From positions 62,001 to 126,000 of the forward strand of contig NZ_CDBO01000074.1 of NCBI RefSeq assembly GCF_000819885.1: a DNA stretch of 64,000 nucleotides, read 5' to 3'. Within the stretch, counting starts at the first letter, position 1, and each line of letters starts with the position of its first letter. Under the pieces are notes generated by a model that did no database searches, was not told where the DNA came from, and worked only from the letters and a program-made list of their open reading frames with translations. Both the position numbers and the translations under genes were made by a program. The DNA is from Aeromonas fluvialis (GTDB taxonomy: Bacteria; Pseudomonadota; Gammaproteobacteria; Enterobacterales; Aeromonadaceae). Shown piece by piece: positions 21,705-31,623 of this stretch.

Positions 21705-22841
21705 TTAGTCGCGACTGGCCTCGTAGGTAGCCAGCTCGTGACGGTAACGGGCAATGGTCTCGTCGCTCAGCGGGCTGCGATCCATATCTGTCAGCATGGC
21801 ATCGAGATCGCTGGCGAGCTGGTCGGCGGCCTGCAGCATATTCTCGAACGCAAACGCAGCGTTGCTGCGCAGCGGCAACTGCATGAACAGGGAGACACCC
21901 GGCGTGGTGAACTGCTCCATACGGTACGGATTGAAAGTACCCGGCTTGACCATGTTGATCATGGAAAAGAGCACTTCACCCTTGCCGTTGGGATCTTCGT
22001 GACGGTGGAAAATATCCATCTCGCCAAACTTGAAGCCCAGCGCCATCAGGGATGAGAGCAGGGTTGCACCTTGCAAATCATGACCCGGACGGCCCATCAG
22101 GTTGATGACATAGACATCCTGCCAGATTTTTTCTACCGGCTGGGGAGCGGAGCGAGGTTCTGCAACGGGAGCCTCGTAGACGGGCTTCTCGTAAACAGGC
22201 TCAGGTTCCACACGGCTTGGCTGCTGGACCTTCACTTCCGGTTCGGTGGCTCGCATAGGCTCATTTCGCACACCAAAGGTGGGTGCAGTGGCATAGGCAG
22301 GCTCGACCAGCGGCTCATCATCCTGCACCGGCATGACAGGCTCGCGCTGGGGACGGGAGCGGTAGACCGGGGTACGGCGATTGACTTGCGCCGGTTTGCG
22401 CACCGAGGCGGCAGGCTCTTGCGCAATGACGTCAGGCAGCGGCTCTTCGAAGTCCAGCTCCTCTTCTTCATCGGCAGGAGGCGGCGGAACCGGACGGGCA
22501 GCAGGCTTGCGCACGGCGGGCGGCGGCAGCTCATCCTCGTCATCTTCATCATCAAAGGCGGGCACGACGGCGCGGCGACCAAACTCCGGCTGAAGGCCCT
22601 CTTCACTGCGCAGCTTGGGTTCGGCACGGCGGCCACTGCTGACCACGCGCACTTGACCAATACCGTCGCTATCGAAGGCGTCATCATCATCGCGGTTACG
22701 CGATTTAGATTCCATCCGGCCAAGGGGTTTCTCTTTGATCGGTGCCTGACGATTCTTTTTGTTGCTCCACAACCCGTGAATGAGCAATGCCGCAATAGCA
22801 ATACCGCCCAGGGCAACCAAGATGTAACGCAATTCCTGCAT
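21705..22841 (-). CDS. zipA: Cell division protein ZipA
   Basis: 378 residues. The N-terminal membrane anchor (about residues 5-25, LRYILVALGGIAIAALLIHGLW) faces the cytoplasm. A charged stretch and a P/Q/E-rich linker (about 30-235) follow, then the C-terminal FtsZ-tail-binding domain (about 240-375, DVYVINLMGRPGHDLQGATLLSSL region). It tethers FtsZ to the membrane at mid-cell. It starts 15 bp after the smc stop, with GAGAAG upstream, so smc and zipA form an operon. Confidence 0.94.
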   Translation of the reverse strand: MQELRYILVALGGIAIAALLIHGLWSNKKNRQAPIKEKPLGRMESKSRNRDDDDAFDSDGIGQVRVVSSGRRAEPKLRSEEGLQPEFGRRAVVPAFDDEDDEDELPPPAVRKPAARPVPPPPADEEEELDFEEPLPDVIAQEPAASVRKPAQVNRRTPVYRSRPQREPVMPVQDDEPLVEPAYATAPTFGVRNEPMRATEPEVKVQQPSRVEPEPVYEKPVYEAPVAEPRSAPQPVEKIWQDVYVINLMGRPGHDLQGATLLSSLMALGFKFGEMDIFHRHEDPNGKGEVLFSMINMVKPGTFNPYRMEQFTTPGVSLFMQLPLRSNAAFAFENMLQAADQLASDLDAMLTDMDRSPLSDETIARYRHELATYEASRD

Positions 22842-22856
22842 TAGCTGCTTCTCTTT

Positions 22857-25800
22857 CTAGTTTTGCTCAGCCAAAGCGACGGCTTCACCGATATCGACCG
22901 ACACAATGCGCGAAACCCCGGGCTCTTGCATCGTGACGCCAACCAGCTGCTCAGCCATCTCCATGGAGACCTTATTATGACTGATGTAAACGAACTGTAC
23001 TGTGCTCGACATCTCTTTGACAAGAGAACAGAAGCGACCGACGTTCACTTCATCGAGCGGTGCATCCACCTCATCCAGCAGACAAAAAGGTGCTGGGTTG
23101 AGTCTGAAGATGGCAAAAACCAGCGCAAGCGCGGTTAACGCCTTCTCCCCCCCGGAAAGCAGGGCAATGGTAGCATTCTTCTTACCCGGAGGTCTTGCCA
23201 TGATGCTCACTCCGGCCTCCAAAAGATCATCGGAGGTCAACTCAAGCCAGGCACTACCCCCACCGAACACTTTTGGAAACAGGGATTTTAAATCTTCGTT
23301 GACCTTATCGAAAGTGTCCCGGAACCGTATTTGTGTCTCTTTATCAATTCTTTTAATGGCTTGGCTCAGGGTTTCCAGCGCTTGCTCGAGATCCTGACAC
23401 TGATTTTCGAGATAGGTTGACCGGCTTTTCGCCTCTTCATACTCCTCCAGCGCCGCCAGGTTGATGGCGCCAAGCGCCTCCACTTGTGCCTCCAGGGTCT
23501 GGATCTCCTGACGCAGCTTGCCGCGATCGGCGGCGATCAGCACCGCCTGATCGAGATCTACCAGTCGCACCCCCAGCTCTTCAAACTGTTCGTGCAGCCC
23601 CTGACGCCGGGTGAGGTTGCGTTCGCGCTCAAGGCGCAGGGTCGCCAGCGTCTCCTGCAGGGTCACCAGTTGTTTGTGATCGACGCTTCTGGCCTGCTCC
23701 AGCTCGCCGAGCTGGCGCTCCAACCCGGTCAGCCGTTGATGGCAGGCGAGCTGCTGCGCCTCCAGAGTGCGCTGCTCGGCCAGCAGCGGCGCCAGATCGG
23801 GCACCACCTCGCTATCCGGCCCTTTCAGCCCGGCCAGCTCCAGACCGAGCCTCGCCAGCTCCTCTTCACCAAGGGTAATGAGTTGGCGCAGATTGCCCAA
23901 CTCCAGTTGCAAACGCTGGCAGGTCGCTTGTTGCTGCTCGCGGCGCACACGGGCTTCGTCGACCGCCCGCTCGCAGCGGGTCAGCTGCTCCTGAGCGACC
24001 TGCAACCCTTGCGTCAGCGGCTCCCCTTGCTCCTGCAACTCGGCAAGGCGTGCCTCATCGAGTTCCAGTTGTTCACGGGCGCTGGCCAGTCGCTCTGCCT
24101 CTTCGGCCTGCTCCTGATCGAGCCTGATCAGCTCTTCGCCGAGCTGACCAAGCCGCAGCAAGCGCTCCTGCCGCTGACCCTGTTGCAGGCTCCAGGCTTC
24201 GCGCAGTTGTTGCCATTTCTGCTCCTGCTCGCGCAAGGTTCGCTGCGACAACTCCTGCGCACTGGCAAGCTGGGCGCGCCGGGCATCGGCAGCAACAAGT
24301 TGCTCACTCAGCTGTGCCAGCCCCGCGGCAACCTTCTCCAGCTCGGTGTGCAACCGCTCACGCTCACCCAGCAGCGCCATGGTGCCGAGCGCCGCGCCCT
24401 GCCCCAGATCTGCCCAGTTTGGCCCCAGCCAGTCGCCAGCAGGAGTCAGTACCGACTCACCGGCCGCAAGGCTTGGCTGGCGGACCAATGCGGCCTCCCG
24501 GCTCTCCACCAGCCAGATGGCGTTGAGGAAGGCGGGAATGTGCTCGCCGTCCAGTTGCGCCGCCAGCGTACCGGCAACCGCAGGTTGCGCCGGGCCAATC
24601 CAGAGCCCCTCTTGCGCCAGATTGCACTCGTCCGCCGGCGTTGCGGTGAGCCAGCGACCCAGCACTTTATCGAGCGCCTGTGCCCACTCGGGGGCAACCT
24701 GCAGTCGATCCGCCAGGGTCACCCCCTCCATCTGCTCGCCGAGGATCTGATCCAGTGTCGCCAGCCGCGCCTCCAGCTCCCGTTGCTGCCCCAACTGCTG
24801 GCCATGACGCTGTTTGAGTTGCTCATGGGCGTCGACCGCCAGCGCCAGCTGTTCGGTCAGCTCGCCGGTGGCAGATCGCGTCAGCTCAAGCTCGCCACTC
24901 AAGGCATCGAGGGCCGGTTGCAGATCGTCGGCCTCGGCACCGAGGGGGCCGGAACGCTCATCTTCCAGCTTGAGACGGGCCAGCCGGGTCTTGGCCTGCA
25001 GCTCTTGCAGGCCACCCAAGCGGGTGCGGGTCTGGTTGAGCTCGCCCTGCAACTGGGCCAACTGTTGTTGCCACTGCTGTTGACGCTGACGGGCCTGCTC
25101 CAGCCCCTCGCTGGCCTGCTGGCAGGCCTCCTGCTGCTCGCTAAGCAACTGCTCACACTGCTCCAGCCGGGCCTCTTCTTGCTCCGCGCGCAATACCCCT
25201 TCGGTCAACTGCTCCTGCTGGCTGGCAAGCTGCCCCTTGCGGGTGGCGATCCGCTCGCCCAGCGCCTGTGCCCGGGCCTGCCAGTCGCGCCCCAGTTCAC
25301 TCTGGTGCAGTTGCTGCTGTTCGAGGCGGGCGATGGCCTGCCCGCCGAGAAAAATCTGCTGCTGGCGATTCGCTTGCTCGGCCTGTGCCTCTTGCCTTGC
25401 TACAGACAGGGTGACGTGGCGCCCCTCATCGGCGGTGCGCTTGGCATCGAGCGCCGCCAGCGCCTGCTCGGCCTGCGCCAACTCGGTTTTGGCCTCGCCA
25501 AGGCGCGTCTCCAGCGCCCACAACTCGGAGCCAATCAGCTCGGCGCGGGCGGCGCGCGAACGACTCTTGAGCTGTTTGTAGCGCTCGGCGGTCTCTGCCT
25601 GGGCTTTGAGGTGTTCAAGGCGCGAGCCCAGCTCGCCGCGAATATCGCCGAGGCGCTCCAGGTTCTCCTGGGTGTGGCGAATCCGCTGCTCGGTCTCCCG
25701 GCGCCGCTCCTTGTATCGTGAGACCCCGGCGGCCTCTTCCATAAAGAGCTTGAGATCGGCTGGACGCGACTCCACCAGTCGACTGACGGTGCCCTGCTCG

Positions 25801-26231
25801 ATGATGGCGTAGCTGCGGGGGCCAAGACCGGTGCCGAGGAAGAGATCGGTCACATCCTTGCGACGGCACTTCTGACCGTTGATTTGATAGTGGTTGGAGC
25901 CATCGCGCAGCACTTCGCGGCGCACCGAGATCTCGGTAAAGCGGCCGAACTCACCGGGTACCCGATTGTGGGGGTTGTCGAATACCAGCTCGACCGAGGC
26001 GCGGCCGTGAGCCGAGCGGTTGATGGAGCCGTTGAAGATGACATCGGTCATGTTCTCACCGCGCAGATGGCGGGCCGAGCTCTCCCCCAACACCCAGCGC
26101 ACCGCGTCGATGACGTTGGATTTGCCACAGCCATTGGGGCCCACCACAGCGGTCATGTCTGCCGACAGTTCGATGCGGGTCGGCTCGACAAACGACTTGA
26201 AGCCGGCGAGTTTGATCAATTTCAGACGCAT
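22857..26231 (-). CDS. smc: Chromosome segregation ATPase Smc
   Basis: 1124-residue condensin ATPase. Head motifs: Walker A GPNGCGKSN near residue 32-40, signature LLSGGEKALTAL and Walker B FCLLDEVDAPLDE near the C-terminus. Two long Q/E/L-rich coiled coils flank a hinge around residues 480-630. The start at 26231 (MRLKLIKLAGFKSF) is the conserved N-terminus; 41 upstream codons of open frame are not conserved. It lies between cysZ (divergent) and zipA (same operon). ScpA/ScpB are not in the window. Confidence 0.95.
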   Translation of the reverse strand: MRLKLIKLAGFKSFVEPTRIELSADMTAVVGPNGCGKSNVIDAVRWVLGESSARHLRGENMTDVIFNGSINRSAHGRASVELVFDNPHNRVPGEFGRFTEISVRREVLRDGSNHYQINGQKCRRKDVTDLFLGTGLGPRSYAIIEQGTVSRLVESRPADLKLFMEEAAGVSRYKERRRETEQRIRHTQENLERLGDIRGELGSRLEHLKAQAETAERYKQLKSRSRAARAELIGSELWALETRLGEAKTELAQAEQALAALDAKRTADEGRHVTLSVARQEAQAEQANRQQQIFLGGQAIARLEQQQLHQSELGRDWQARAQALGERIATRKGQLASQQEQLTEGVLRAEQEEARLEQCEQLLSEQQEACQQASEGLEQARQRQQQWQQQLAQLQGELNQTRTRLGGLQELQAKTRLARLKLEDERSGPLGAEADDLQPALDALSGELELTRSATGELTEQLALAVDAHEQLKQRHGQQLGQQRELEARLATLDQILGEQMEGVTLADRLQVAPEWAQALDKVLGRWLTATPADECNLAQEGLWIGPAQPAVAGTLAAQLDGEHIPAFLNAIWLVESREAALVRQPSLAAGESVLTPAGDWLGPNWADLGQGAALGTMALLGERERLHTELEKVAAGLAQLSEQLVAADARRAQLASAQELSQRTLREQEQKWQQLREAWSLQQGQRQERLLRLGQLGEELIRLDQEQAEEAERLASAREQLELDEARLAELQEQGEPLTQGLQVAQEQLTRCERAVDEARVRREQQQATCQRLQLELGNLRQLITLGEEELARLGLELAGLKGPDSEVVPDLAPLLAEQRTLEAQQLACHQRLTGLERQLGELEQARSVDHKQLVTLQETLATLRLERERNLTRRQGLHEQFEELGVRLVDLDQAVLIAADRGKLRQEIQTLEAQVEALGAINLAALEEYEEAKSRSTYLENQCQDLEQALETLSQAIKRIDKETQIRFRDTFDKVNEDLKSLFPKVFGGGSAWLELTSDDLLEAGVSIMARPPGKKNATIALLSGGEKALTALALVFAIFRLNPAPFCLLDEVDAPLDEVNVGRFCSLVKEMSSTVQFVYISHNKVSMEMAEQLVGVTMQEPGVSRIVSVDIGEAVALAEQN

Positions 26232-26341
26232 GGCGGCCTTTGTCGGTAAAGAAATAGAGAGGAGGCGGGCAGGCGACTTTACCAAATCAAAAGCTTGTTT
26301 GTAATATGCTGGCTGTTCTCCCATGCATAGATGGAGCTCAC

Positions 26342-27109
26342 ATGAGCCAATCACCCCATATGGTCAAAGATTCAATAAGCGGCGCAGACTATTTCCTGCG
26401 CGGGTTCTCTCTTATTCGCCAACCGGGCATCCGTACCTTCGTGCTGATCCCCCTGCTGGTGAACTTCGTGCTGTTTGCCGGGGCCTTCTATGCCCTGCTA
26501 CTGCAACTGGACGGTCTGTTCGCCTGGCTCCATCAACAGATCCCCGCCTGGTTGGGCTGGCTGGACTACCTGCTGTGGCCCATCGCCCTCATCACCATAC
26601 TGGTGGTCTTCTCCTTTATCTTCAGCTCGGTGGCCAACTGGGTAGCCGCCCCCTTCAACGGCCTGCTGGCGGAGAAGGTGGAGCAGATCCTCACCGGCCA
26701 GCCCGCCAATGACAGCGGCATGCTTGATATCGTCAAGGATGTGCCACGCACCTTCGGCCGCGAATGGACCAAGCTGAAGTACTACCTGCCCAAGGCCATC
26801 GGCTGTCTGATCCTGTTCCTGATCCCGGTGGTGGGCCAGACCCTGGCGCCGGTGCTCTGGTTTCTGTTCAGTGCCTGGATGATGGCGATCCAGTATGTCG
26901 ACTATCCGTTCGACAACCACAAGATCGACTTCATCACCATGCGAGATGCCTTGAAGCAACGCCGTGGCAAGTGCCTGAGTTTTGGCGCACTGGTCACCCT
27001 CTTCTCCGCCATTCCAGTGGTGAACCTGTTTGTGATGCCGGTGGCCATCTGTGGTGCCACCGCCATGTGGGTCGATCACTACCGGCAGGAGCAATTGGGC
27101 GGCCGCTAA
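26342..27109 (+). CDS. cysZ: Sulfate transporter CysZ
   Basis: 255-residue inner-membrane protein of the CysZ family (about four to six helices). It mediates high-affinity sulfate uptake for cysteine synthesis. The N-terminus [20 protein letters not shown] and the C-terminal [21 protein letters not shown] are characteristic. The start at 26342 was chosen for homology. It is divergent from smc by 110 bp. Confidence 0.93.
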   Translation: MSQSPHMVKDSISGADYFLRGFSLIRQPGIRTFVLIPLLVNFVLFAGAFYALLLQLDGLFAWLHQQIPAWLGWLDYLLWPIALITILVVFSFIFSSVANWVAAPFNGLLAEKVEQILTGQPANDSGMLDIVKDVPRTFGREWTKLKYYLPKAIGCLILFLIPVVGQTLAPVLWFLFSAWMMAIQYVDYPFDNHKIDFITMRDALKQRRGKCLSFGALVTLFSAIPVVNLFVMPVAICGATAMWVDHYRQEQLGGR

Positions 27110-27125
27110 CCCTTGAACAACGATG

Positions 27126-27156
27126 AGAAAAAGGCACCCGAAACGGTGCCTTTTAA
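27126..27156 (+). terminator. Terminator of cysZ
   Basis: AAAAAGGCACC-CGAAAC-GGTGCCTTTT, 20 bases after the stop. Confidence 0.85.
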
Positions 27157-27255
27157 CTTTTTTGTATGAATTAAATTAATGTGTAGGTGGGTTTCATTGT
27201 CCCATATAGTCCTAATTGATAGGATACTGGCCTTTCTCGTACCCTAGGATAACTC

Positions 27256-27870
27256 ATGTTACATGCACTCTTCTTGGTCGGCTTGGTAGCCGAAGGGATG
27301 ACTGGCGCACTGGCTGCGGGTCGGCGACGGATGGATCTGTTTGGTGTGGTAATCATCGCCTCGGCGACGGCCATCGGGGGCGGCACCATTCGCGATGTGC
27401 TGCTGGGTCACTATCCGCTGCTCTGGATTGAGCATCCGGAATATGTGCTGTTGGTGGCCGCCGCCGCGATGGCCGGGGTGATCTCGGCACCGCTGATGCG
27501 CTATCTCGGCAAGCTGTTTCTGGCGCTCGATGCGCTGGGGCTGGTGGTGTTCTCAATTTTCGGCGCCGCCCGGGCGCTGGAGATGGGTCACGGCGCTGGT
27601 ATTGCCTGCATCATGGCGGTGGTGACCGGGGTATTTGGCGGTGTGCTGCGAGACCTGCTCTGCCAGCGCATTCCCTTGGTATTTCGCCGCGAGCTCTATG
27701 CCGCCGTTTCGCTGATCACCGCGGCCCTCTACTGTCTGACGCTGGATCAGGGACTGCCAGCCAACTGGGCAGCCTTCGGCGCGATCGGGATCGGCTTCGT
27801 GCTGCGACTGCTGGCCGTGCGCTTCAAATGGGGGCTGCCCACCTTCAACTACCAGTACGCGACTCACTGA
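27256..27870 (+). CDS. yicG: TRIC-like membrane protein (UPF0126, YicG type)
   Basis: 204 residues with about seven hydrophobic helices and two internally homologous halves. Both halves carry the glycine motif: [11 protein letters not shown] (first) and [10 protein letters not shown] (second). This is the UPF0126/TRIC-type cation channel family; the ion or solute carried in bacteria is unsettled. AGGA lies 6 bases before the ATG. The gene is monocistronic. Confidence 0.85.
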   Translation: MLHALFLVGLVAEGMTGALAAGRRRMDLFGVVIIASATAIGGGTIRDVLLGHYPLLWIEHPEYVLLVAAAAMAGVISAPLMRYLGKLFLALDALGLVVFSIFGAARALEMGHGAGIACIMAVVTGVFGGVLRDLLCQRIPLVFRRELYAAVSLITAALYCLTLDQGLPANWAAFGAIGIGFVLRLLAVRFKWGLPTFNYQYATH

Positions 27871-27910
27871 GTACGCCAGTTTCTGGCAAGGTGGCATGGA
27901 TTGCGAGCAA

Positions 27911-27938
27911 CAAAAAAGCGCCCGAGTGGCGCTTTTTT
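27911..27938. terminator. Bidirectional terminator
   Basis: AAAAAAGCGCC-CGAGT-GGCGCTTTTTT, between the convergent yicG and a small lipoprotein gene. Confidence 0.85.
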
Positions 27939-27969
27939 CATGAATGTGCGGTGTCACAGGCCCTGTGAC

Positions 27970-28221
27970 TCAGTTAATCCCTTCCGAACTGAAGAAGGTC
28001 GCCTTGTCGGCGATAAAGTGGATCTTGATGTTCTTCCCTTCCCCGCCCCAGAGGCAGCTGGTGGTGCCCAACGCATCATCACAGCGCTCCGCCTTGCCCA
28101 GAATGGCGCTGGCTTCGGCGTAACTCATCCCCATCTTTAACTGGTCGTAATTTTCGCGGTTGAGCTTGCTGCAACCGGTCAATAACAGGGCGACAAGAGC
28201 GCCAATCGCTATCTTTTTCAT
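27970..28221 (-). CDS. Small lipoprotein, SmpA/DUF3862-like
   Basis: 83-residue lipoprotein: signal peptide MKKIAIGALVALLLTGC with lipobox LTGC, then a small BamE/SmpA-like alpha-beta domain (NYDQLKMGMSYAEASAILG). The pattern of 'KxGMsyaEvxxiLG' is shared by DUF3862 and OmlA proteins. GAGGAGA lies close before the start; the frame opens further upstream into mepK but only this start gives a signal peptide. Role unknown. Confidence 0.8.
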   Translation of the reverse strand: MKKIAIGALVALLLTGCSKLNRENYDQLKMGMSYAEASAILGKAERCDDALGTTSCLWGGEGKNIKIHFIADKATFFSSEGIN

Positions 28222-28268
28222 CGCTATCTCCTCTCTGGTGGGAAGAGCTTGGCAGTTTGCCAACCCCT

Positions 28269-28829
28269 TTACCAACTGCGCACTGGGCCGGTATCGAGGT
28301 GAACGAAGTTATCGTGGGGATAGTAACCAACCCCACCCACCTTGAGCTGGAGCGCCGCCTTGCGCAGATGGGCCAGCTGTACGCCGGGGATCCGCACATC
28401 CACCGCCTGCCCCAGGGTGTGATAGCTGTGCTTGGCCACACCGCGGCTCTTATGACGCTTCTGGCGATTGGTCGCCGGGGCGCGATAGCCGGAAATCAGC
28501 TGGATCTCGCTGCGTCGGCCCAGCTTGTGCTGCAACAGGAACAGCTGATCAAACAGCTTCTTGTCGATATTGAACACTTCATTGCGGCGATAATCGCGGA
28601 AGATGTGGTTGAGTTCGGCCAGTCCATCGCTCAGATAGTGGCCGTTCTCCCAATAACTGGCACGTACCCGCTCGCCAGTATTGAGATTGAAGAAACTAAG
28701 TTCACGCCCGGTGGTACTGCGGCTGGCCAGTGCTGGGAAGGTGATCAGCGAGCTGCCCAGCAGGCAACCGGCTCCCAACAACAGGCGACGTCGACTTATC
28801 TCTTGTTCCAGCATAAGGGGTTCGTCCAT
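28269..28829 (-). CDS. mepK: Murein DD-endopeptidase MepK (YcbK, DUF882/M15)
   Basis: 186 residues. A twin-arginine signal (ISRRRLLLGAGCLLG) leads to an M15-type zinc peptidase domain. Visible metal/catalytic residues are in SYHTLGQAVDVRI (His, Asp) and NFVHLDTG (His). E. coli MepK cleaves D,D- and L,D-crosslinks in peptidoglycan and works with LdtD-type 3-3 crosslinks. It lies downstream of ldtD on the same strand, the E. coli order, though a hairpin separates them. Confidence 0.92.
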   Translation of the reverse strand: MDEPLMLEQEISRRRLLLGAGCLLGSSLITFPALASRSTTGRELSFFNLNTGERVRASYWENGHYLSDGLAELNHIFRDYRRNEVFNIDKKLFDQLFLLQHKLGRRSEIQLISGYRAPATNRQKRHKSRGVAKHSYHTLGQAVDVRIPGVQLAHLRKAALQLKVGGVGYYPHDNFVHLDTGPVRSW

Positions 28830-28937
28830 CGCAGATTCAAGCGAAAAAGTTAAATACGATTACTAAGTAAATTTGATACAGGCGCCTGAAACTACCCTCC
28901 GGCAGGGGGCTATGTCAAACCTCAATCGTCCATAGAA

Positions 28938-28959
28938 AAGCCCGGCACAGGCCGGGCTT
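28938..28959 (-). terminator. Terminator-like hairpin between ldtD and mepK
   Basis: AAGCCCGGC-ACAG-GCCGGGCTT, 18 bases after the ldtD stop, with a short run of T. Confidence 0.75.
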
Positions 28960-28977
28960 GTCACTCTGTGGCAGGGA

Positions 28978-30462
28978 TCACAGCAGACGGCTCTGAAAAC
29001 TGACCCGATCAAATCCGTAGATGTCATTACGCAGTTGCTGGCGACCATTTTCGTCGAGCCAGCTGCTCCAGTAGACGGTAAAGACCGGGATCGGCGTGGT
29101 CAGCGGCAACCATTTGGTCTGACTCTCCTTGAGGATATTGGCTACCTTGTCCGGCTGATAACGGGAGTCCGCGAGCAACAGTTCGGCCAGATCGTCTGCA
29201 TGCTCGACCCGGATGCAGCCCGAACTGAAGGCGCGTGCTCCCAGCTCGAACAGCGCCTTGCGCGGAGTGGAGTGCAGATAAATGGCATCGTTGTTGGGCA
29301 GATAGAACTTGTAGCGCCCCAAGGCGTTGTGATCCCCCGGCTTTTGCCGCAGTCGGTAGGGGAAGCCGGCCGCCAGCGCATGGTGCCAGCCATCTTCGCT
29401 GAACTGCACCGGGTTGCCTTCGCCGTCGATCACCTCGAACTGCTCGCGGTCCAGGTAGGCGGGATCGCGCCCAAGCTTGGGCAGAATATCCTTGCTCAGG
29501 ATCGAGCGTGGCACATGCCAAGCCGGGTTGAGCACGATGGAACGGATTTCGCTGGCCAGGATCGGGGTCGCCCGTTGCTCCTGGCCAACGATGACCCGGC
29601 TGGTGAATACCTCGTTGCCGGATTCCACCACGCTCAGGCGATAGTCGGGAATATTGACCAGCACGTAGCGGGGCTTGCTCAGCTGATCCACCAAATCACG
29701 ACGCCACAGGTTGCGCAGCAGCAGGCTGGCGCGCACTTGCGGCCCGGTATTGAGCCAGGAGCGAGTTTGCCGACCTATGATGCCATCGGCGGTCAGGCCG
29801 TGGCGACGCTGGAACTGTTTGATGGCCTGCTCGGTATCGTCATCGTAAATCAGGTCACCATGGCGCGGGGCGCTGTCGCCCAGCTCGTTGAGCATGGCTC
29901 GGATCTGGCCGAGCTCGGCGGAGCTCTCTCCGGCACGCAGGGTCGGCATATCGAGGGTCGGCCACTTGCTGGCCATCGGCATCGCCAGCAGCTTGTGCAC
30001 TTTGGCCCGCACCGCCTCATATTCCGCCACCTGAGGACGTAGGAATTTCACCTGGGTGAGCAGATCATCATCGCTGGGATTGGTCACCACAGGGCGGTTC
30101 AAATCGAGCTTGAGGGTCTTCATCTGCTCGCGTGAAACCAGATCCATCCCCCGCCAGGCATGCTGAAAACGGGCCAGCTTGGTAAAAGCTTCGTCATAGA
30201 TAGCGCTGCGCTGCGCTGCCGGCGTATCCTGCAAGCGCTTCCATAACGTGAAAAAATCAGGATGCAACTGGGCAAGCACAGCCTCTCGCAGCTGTTGCTC
30301 CAACTCGATCCGGGCCTGTTCGGCCTGACTGCCCTGATACCAGTCGTGTCCGGTTTCACTGGCCGCCACCACGACTTGTACTTCGGTCGCATGTACCGCG
30401 CCAGCGGGCAAACACCCCAGCCACACCAGATTGGCAAGGGCCAGCCAATACTTCATCCCCAT
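28978..30462 (-). CDS. ldtD: L,D-transpeptidase, YcbB/LdtD family
   Basis: 494 residues, shorter than E. coli LdtD (615). Signal peptide (1-25), an N-terminal scaffold region, a peptidoglycan-binding domain (about 186-238, DDDTEQAIKQFQRRHGLTADG) and a YkuD catalytic domain (about 265-425). Catalytic H397 and C416 lie in YLHST and SSGCIR. It forms 3-3 crosslinks in the periplasm. The start at 30462 has GAGG 5 bases upstream; ATG at 30456 is the alternative. It is paired with mepK. Confidence 0.92.
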   Translation of the reverse strand: MGMKYWLALANLVWLGCLPAGAVHATEVQVVVAASETGHDWYQGSQAEQARIELEQQLREAVLAQLHPDFFTLWKRLQDTPAAQRSAIYDEAFTKLARFQHAWRGMDLVSREQMKTLKLDLNRPVVTNPSDDDLLTQVKFLRPQVAEYEAVRAKVHKLLAMPMASKWPTLDMPTLRAGESSAELGQIRAMLNELGDSAPRHGDLIYDDDTEQAIKQFQRRHGLTADGIIGRQTRSWLNTGPQVRASLLLRNLWRRDLVDQLSKPRYVLVNIPDYRLSVVESGNEVFTSRVIVGQEQRATPILASEIRSIVLNPAWHVPRSILSKDILPKLGRDPAYLDREQFEVIDGEGNPVQFSEDGWHHALAAGFPYRLRQKPGDHNALGRYKFYLPNNDAIYLHSTPRKALFELGARAFSSGCIRVEHADDLAELLLADSRYQPDKVANILKESQTKWLPLTTPIPVFTVYWSSWLDENGRQQLRNDIYGFDRVSFQSRLL

Positions 30463-30541
30463 GGATACCTCAAAACGATTGATGCACGCAGTCAAACACC
30501 ACCATCAGGTCGCTCATGATGCGTGAACGGCCAATACTTTG

Positions 30542-31306
30542 CTAGCGCCCAAGAGCATAACGTTGCCAGATATAGTCATACGCATCTGTTCCCTTGAACC
30601 GAGCTAACGCCTGATTGAATTGCTGCAAGAACGCGGGCGAAAAGCTGCGTTTGCTCAGCATAAAGAAGCTCGGCGATTCGTAAACCACCATGGGGTGATA
30701 GGAGAACGCCCCTCTTATCCCCTCTTTGGCGAGGGCACTGGGAGTGGCCAGCATGTCACCGAGGAAACCGTCGATGCGCCCGCGGGCCAGCTTATCGAAA
30801 TTCTGCTTGTCGCTCACCGCACTCACCTGCTTGGCATAGCGGCCGAGCAGCGACATCACCTCATCCCCATAAAAGTACTCTTTGGTAACGCCGAGGGAGT
30901 AGCCACTGGCCAGCCAGCTCGCCAGATCCTGCTCGGGATAGTGGCTGCCCTTGCGGATCCACAGCAAGGTGCGCCCCGGGTTGTAGGAGTCGGAAAACCA
31001 GGCATAACGAGCGCGCTCATCGTTGATGTTCGCCTCCATCGCCATGTCTATCTCGCCATACTCCATCTCGTGCAGTACCCGCTTCCAGGGCAGCTCCACA
31101 TAGTTGACCTTGCAGTGCATAGAAGTGAGCACGGCTGTCAGCACCTCGACAGCATAACCGCGCACCTGTTGCGGTGAGTCGGCTTCGTAATAATGGTAGG
31201 GGGGCCAGTTATCGTAACCGACCTGAATGGGCTCGGGACACAGGGCCTTGGCGAATGCCATTGGCGCCCATAATCCAAGCAGCAAACAGCAAGAGATCCA
31301 CTTCAT
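30542..31306 (-). CDS. Periplasmic solute-binding protein, family 3 (orphan)
   Basis: 254 residues: signal peptide MKWISCCLLLGLWAPMAFA, then an amino-acid-type binding domain (IQVGYDNWPPYHYYE ... GYAVEVLTAVL ... GEIDMAMEANINDERARYAWFSD). No permease or ATPase gene is adjacent. Similar orphan proteins occur widely in Aeromonas and Shewanella, some as sensor partners. The ligand is unknown. Confidence 0.82.
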   Translation of the reverse strand: MKWISCCLLLGLWAPMAFAKALCPEPIQVGYDNWPPYHYYEADSPQQVRGYAVEVLTAVLTSMHCKVNYVELPWKRVLHEMEYGEIDMAMEANINDERARYAWFSDSYNPGRTLLWIRKGSHYPEQDLASWLASGYSLGVTKEYFYGDEVMSLLGRYAKQVSAVSDKQNFDKLARGRIDGFLGDMLATPSALAKEGIRGAFSYHPMVVYESPSFFMLSKRSFSPAFLQQFNQALARFKGTDAYDYIWQRYALGR

Positions 31307-31623
31307 ATGTCATCCTTGACGAATAGGTGAGTCATCATAAATCGCCCCCGGCAAAATGGCGATAGAAGCCTGGTGACTATCGCATCCGCTAGAAAATGAC
31401 GCAGCAAAGTATCTTTAATCTACCAAATGGCCTGCCGGATCGCCCTTACCACTGGCGACTTGCCCTCCACCAACCTTGACCAGAAAAAAGCCTTGTTTGG
31501 AACAGGAGAGCATGGGTTGATTTGTGACCAAATATTTTTTTGTGATCCACTATGCTTTTTTTGCAATTGGATTAGCATATGCGCGGCATCGGCCTACCCA
31601 TTCTGCCAGGCATAGAGAGTGAT
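31307..31623. other. Intergenic region, 317 bp, AT-rich
   Basis: No gene is visible. The half nearest 31624 is AT-rich with poly-T tracts (31520-31565) and probably holds the promoter of the downstream glycan-modification cluster, but I could not choose a clear -35/-10 pair. Confidence 0.5.

Noticed and set aside
23484-25721. A 745-codon open frame opposite smc
   Set aside because: Leu/Gln-rich antisense reading of the Smc coiled coils; no domain or start signals.
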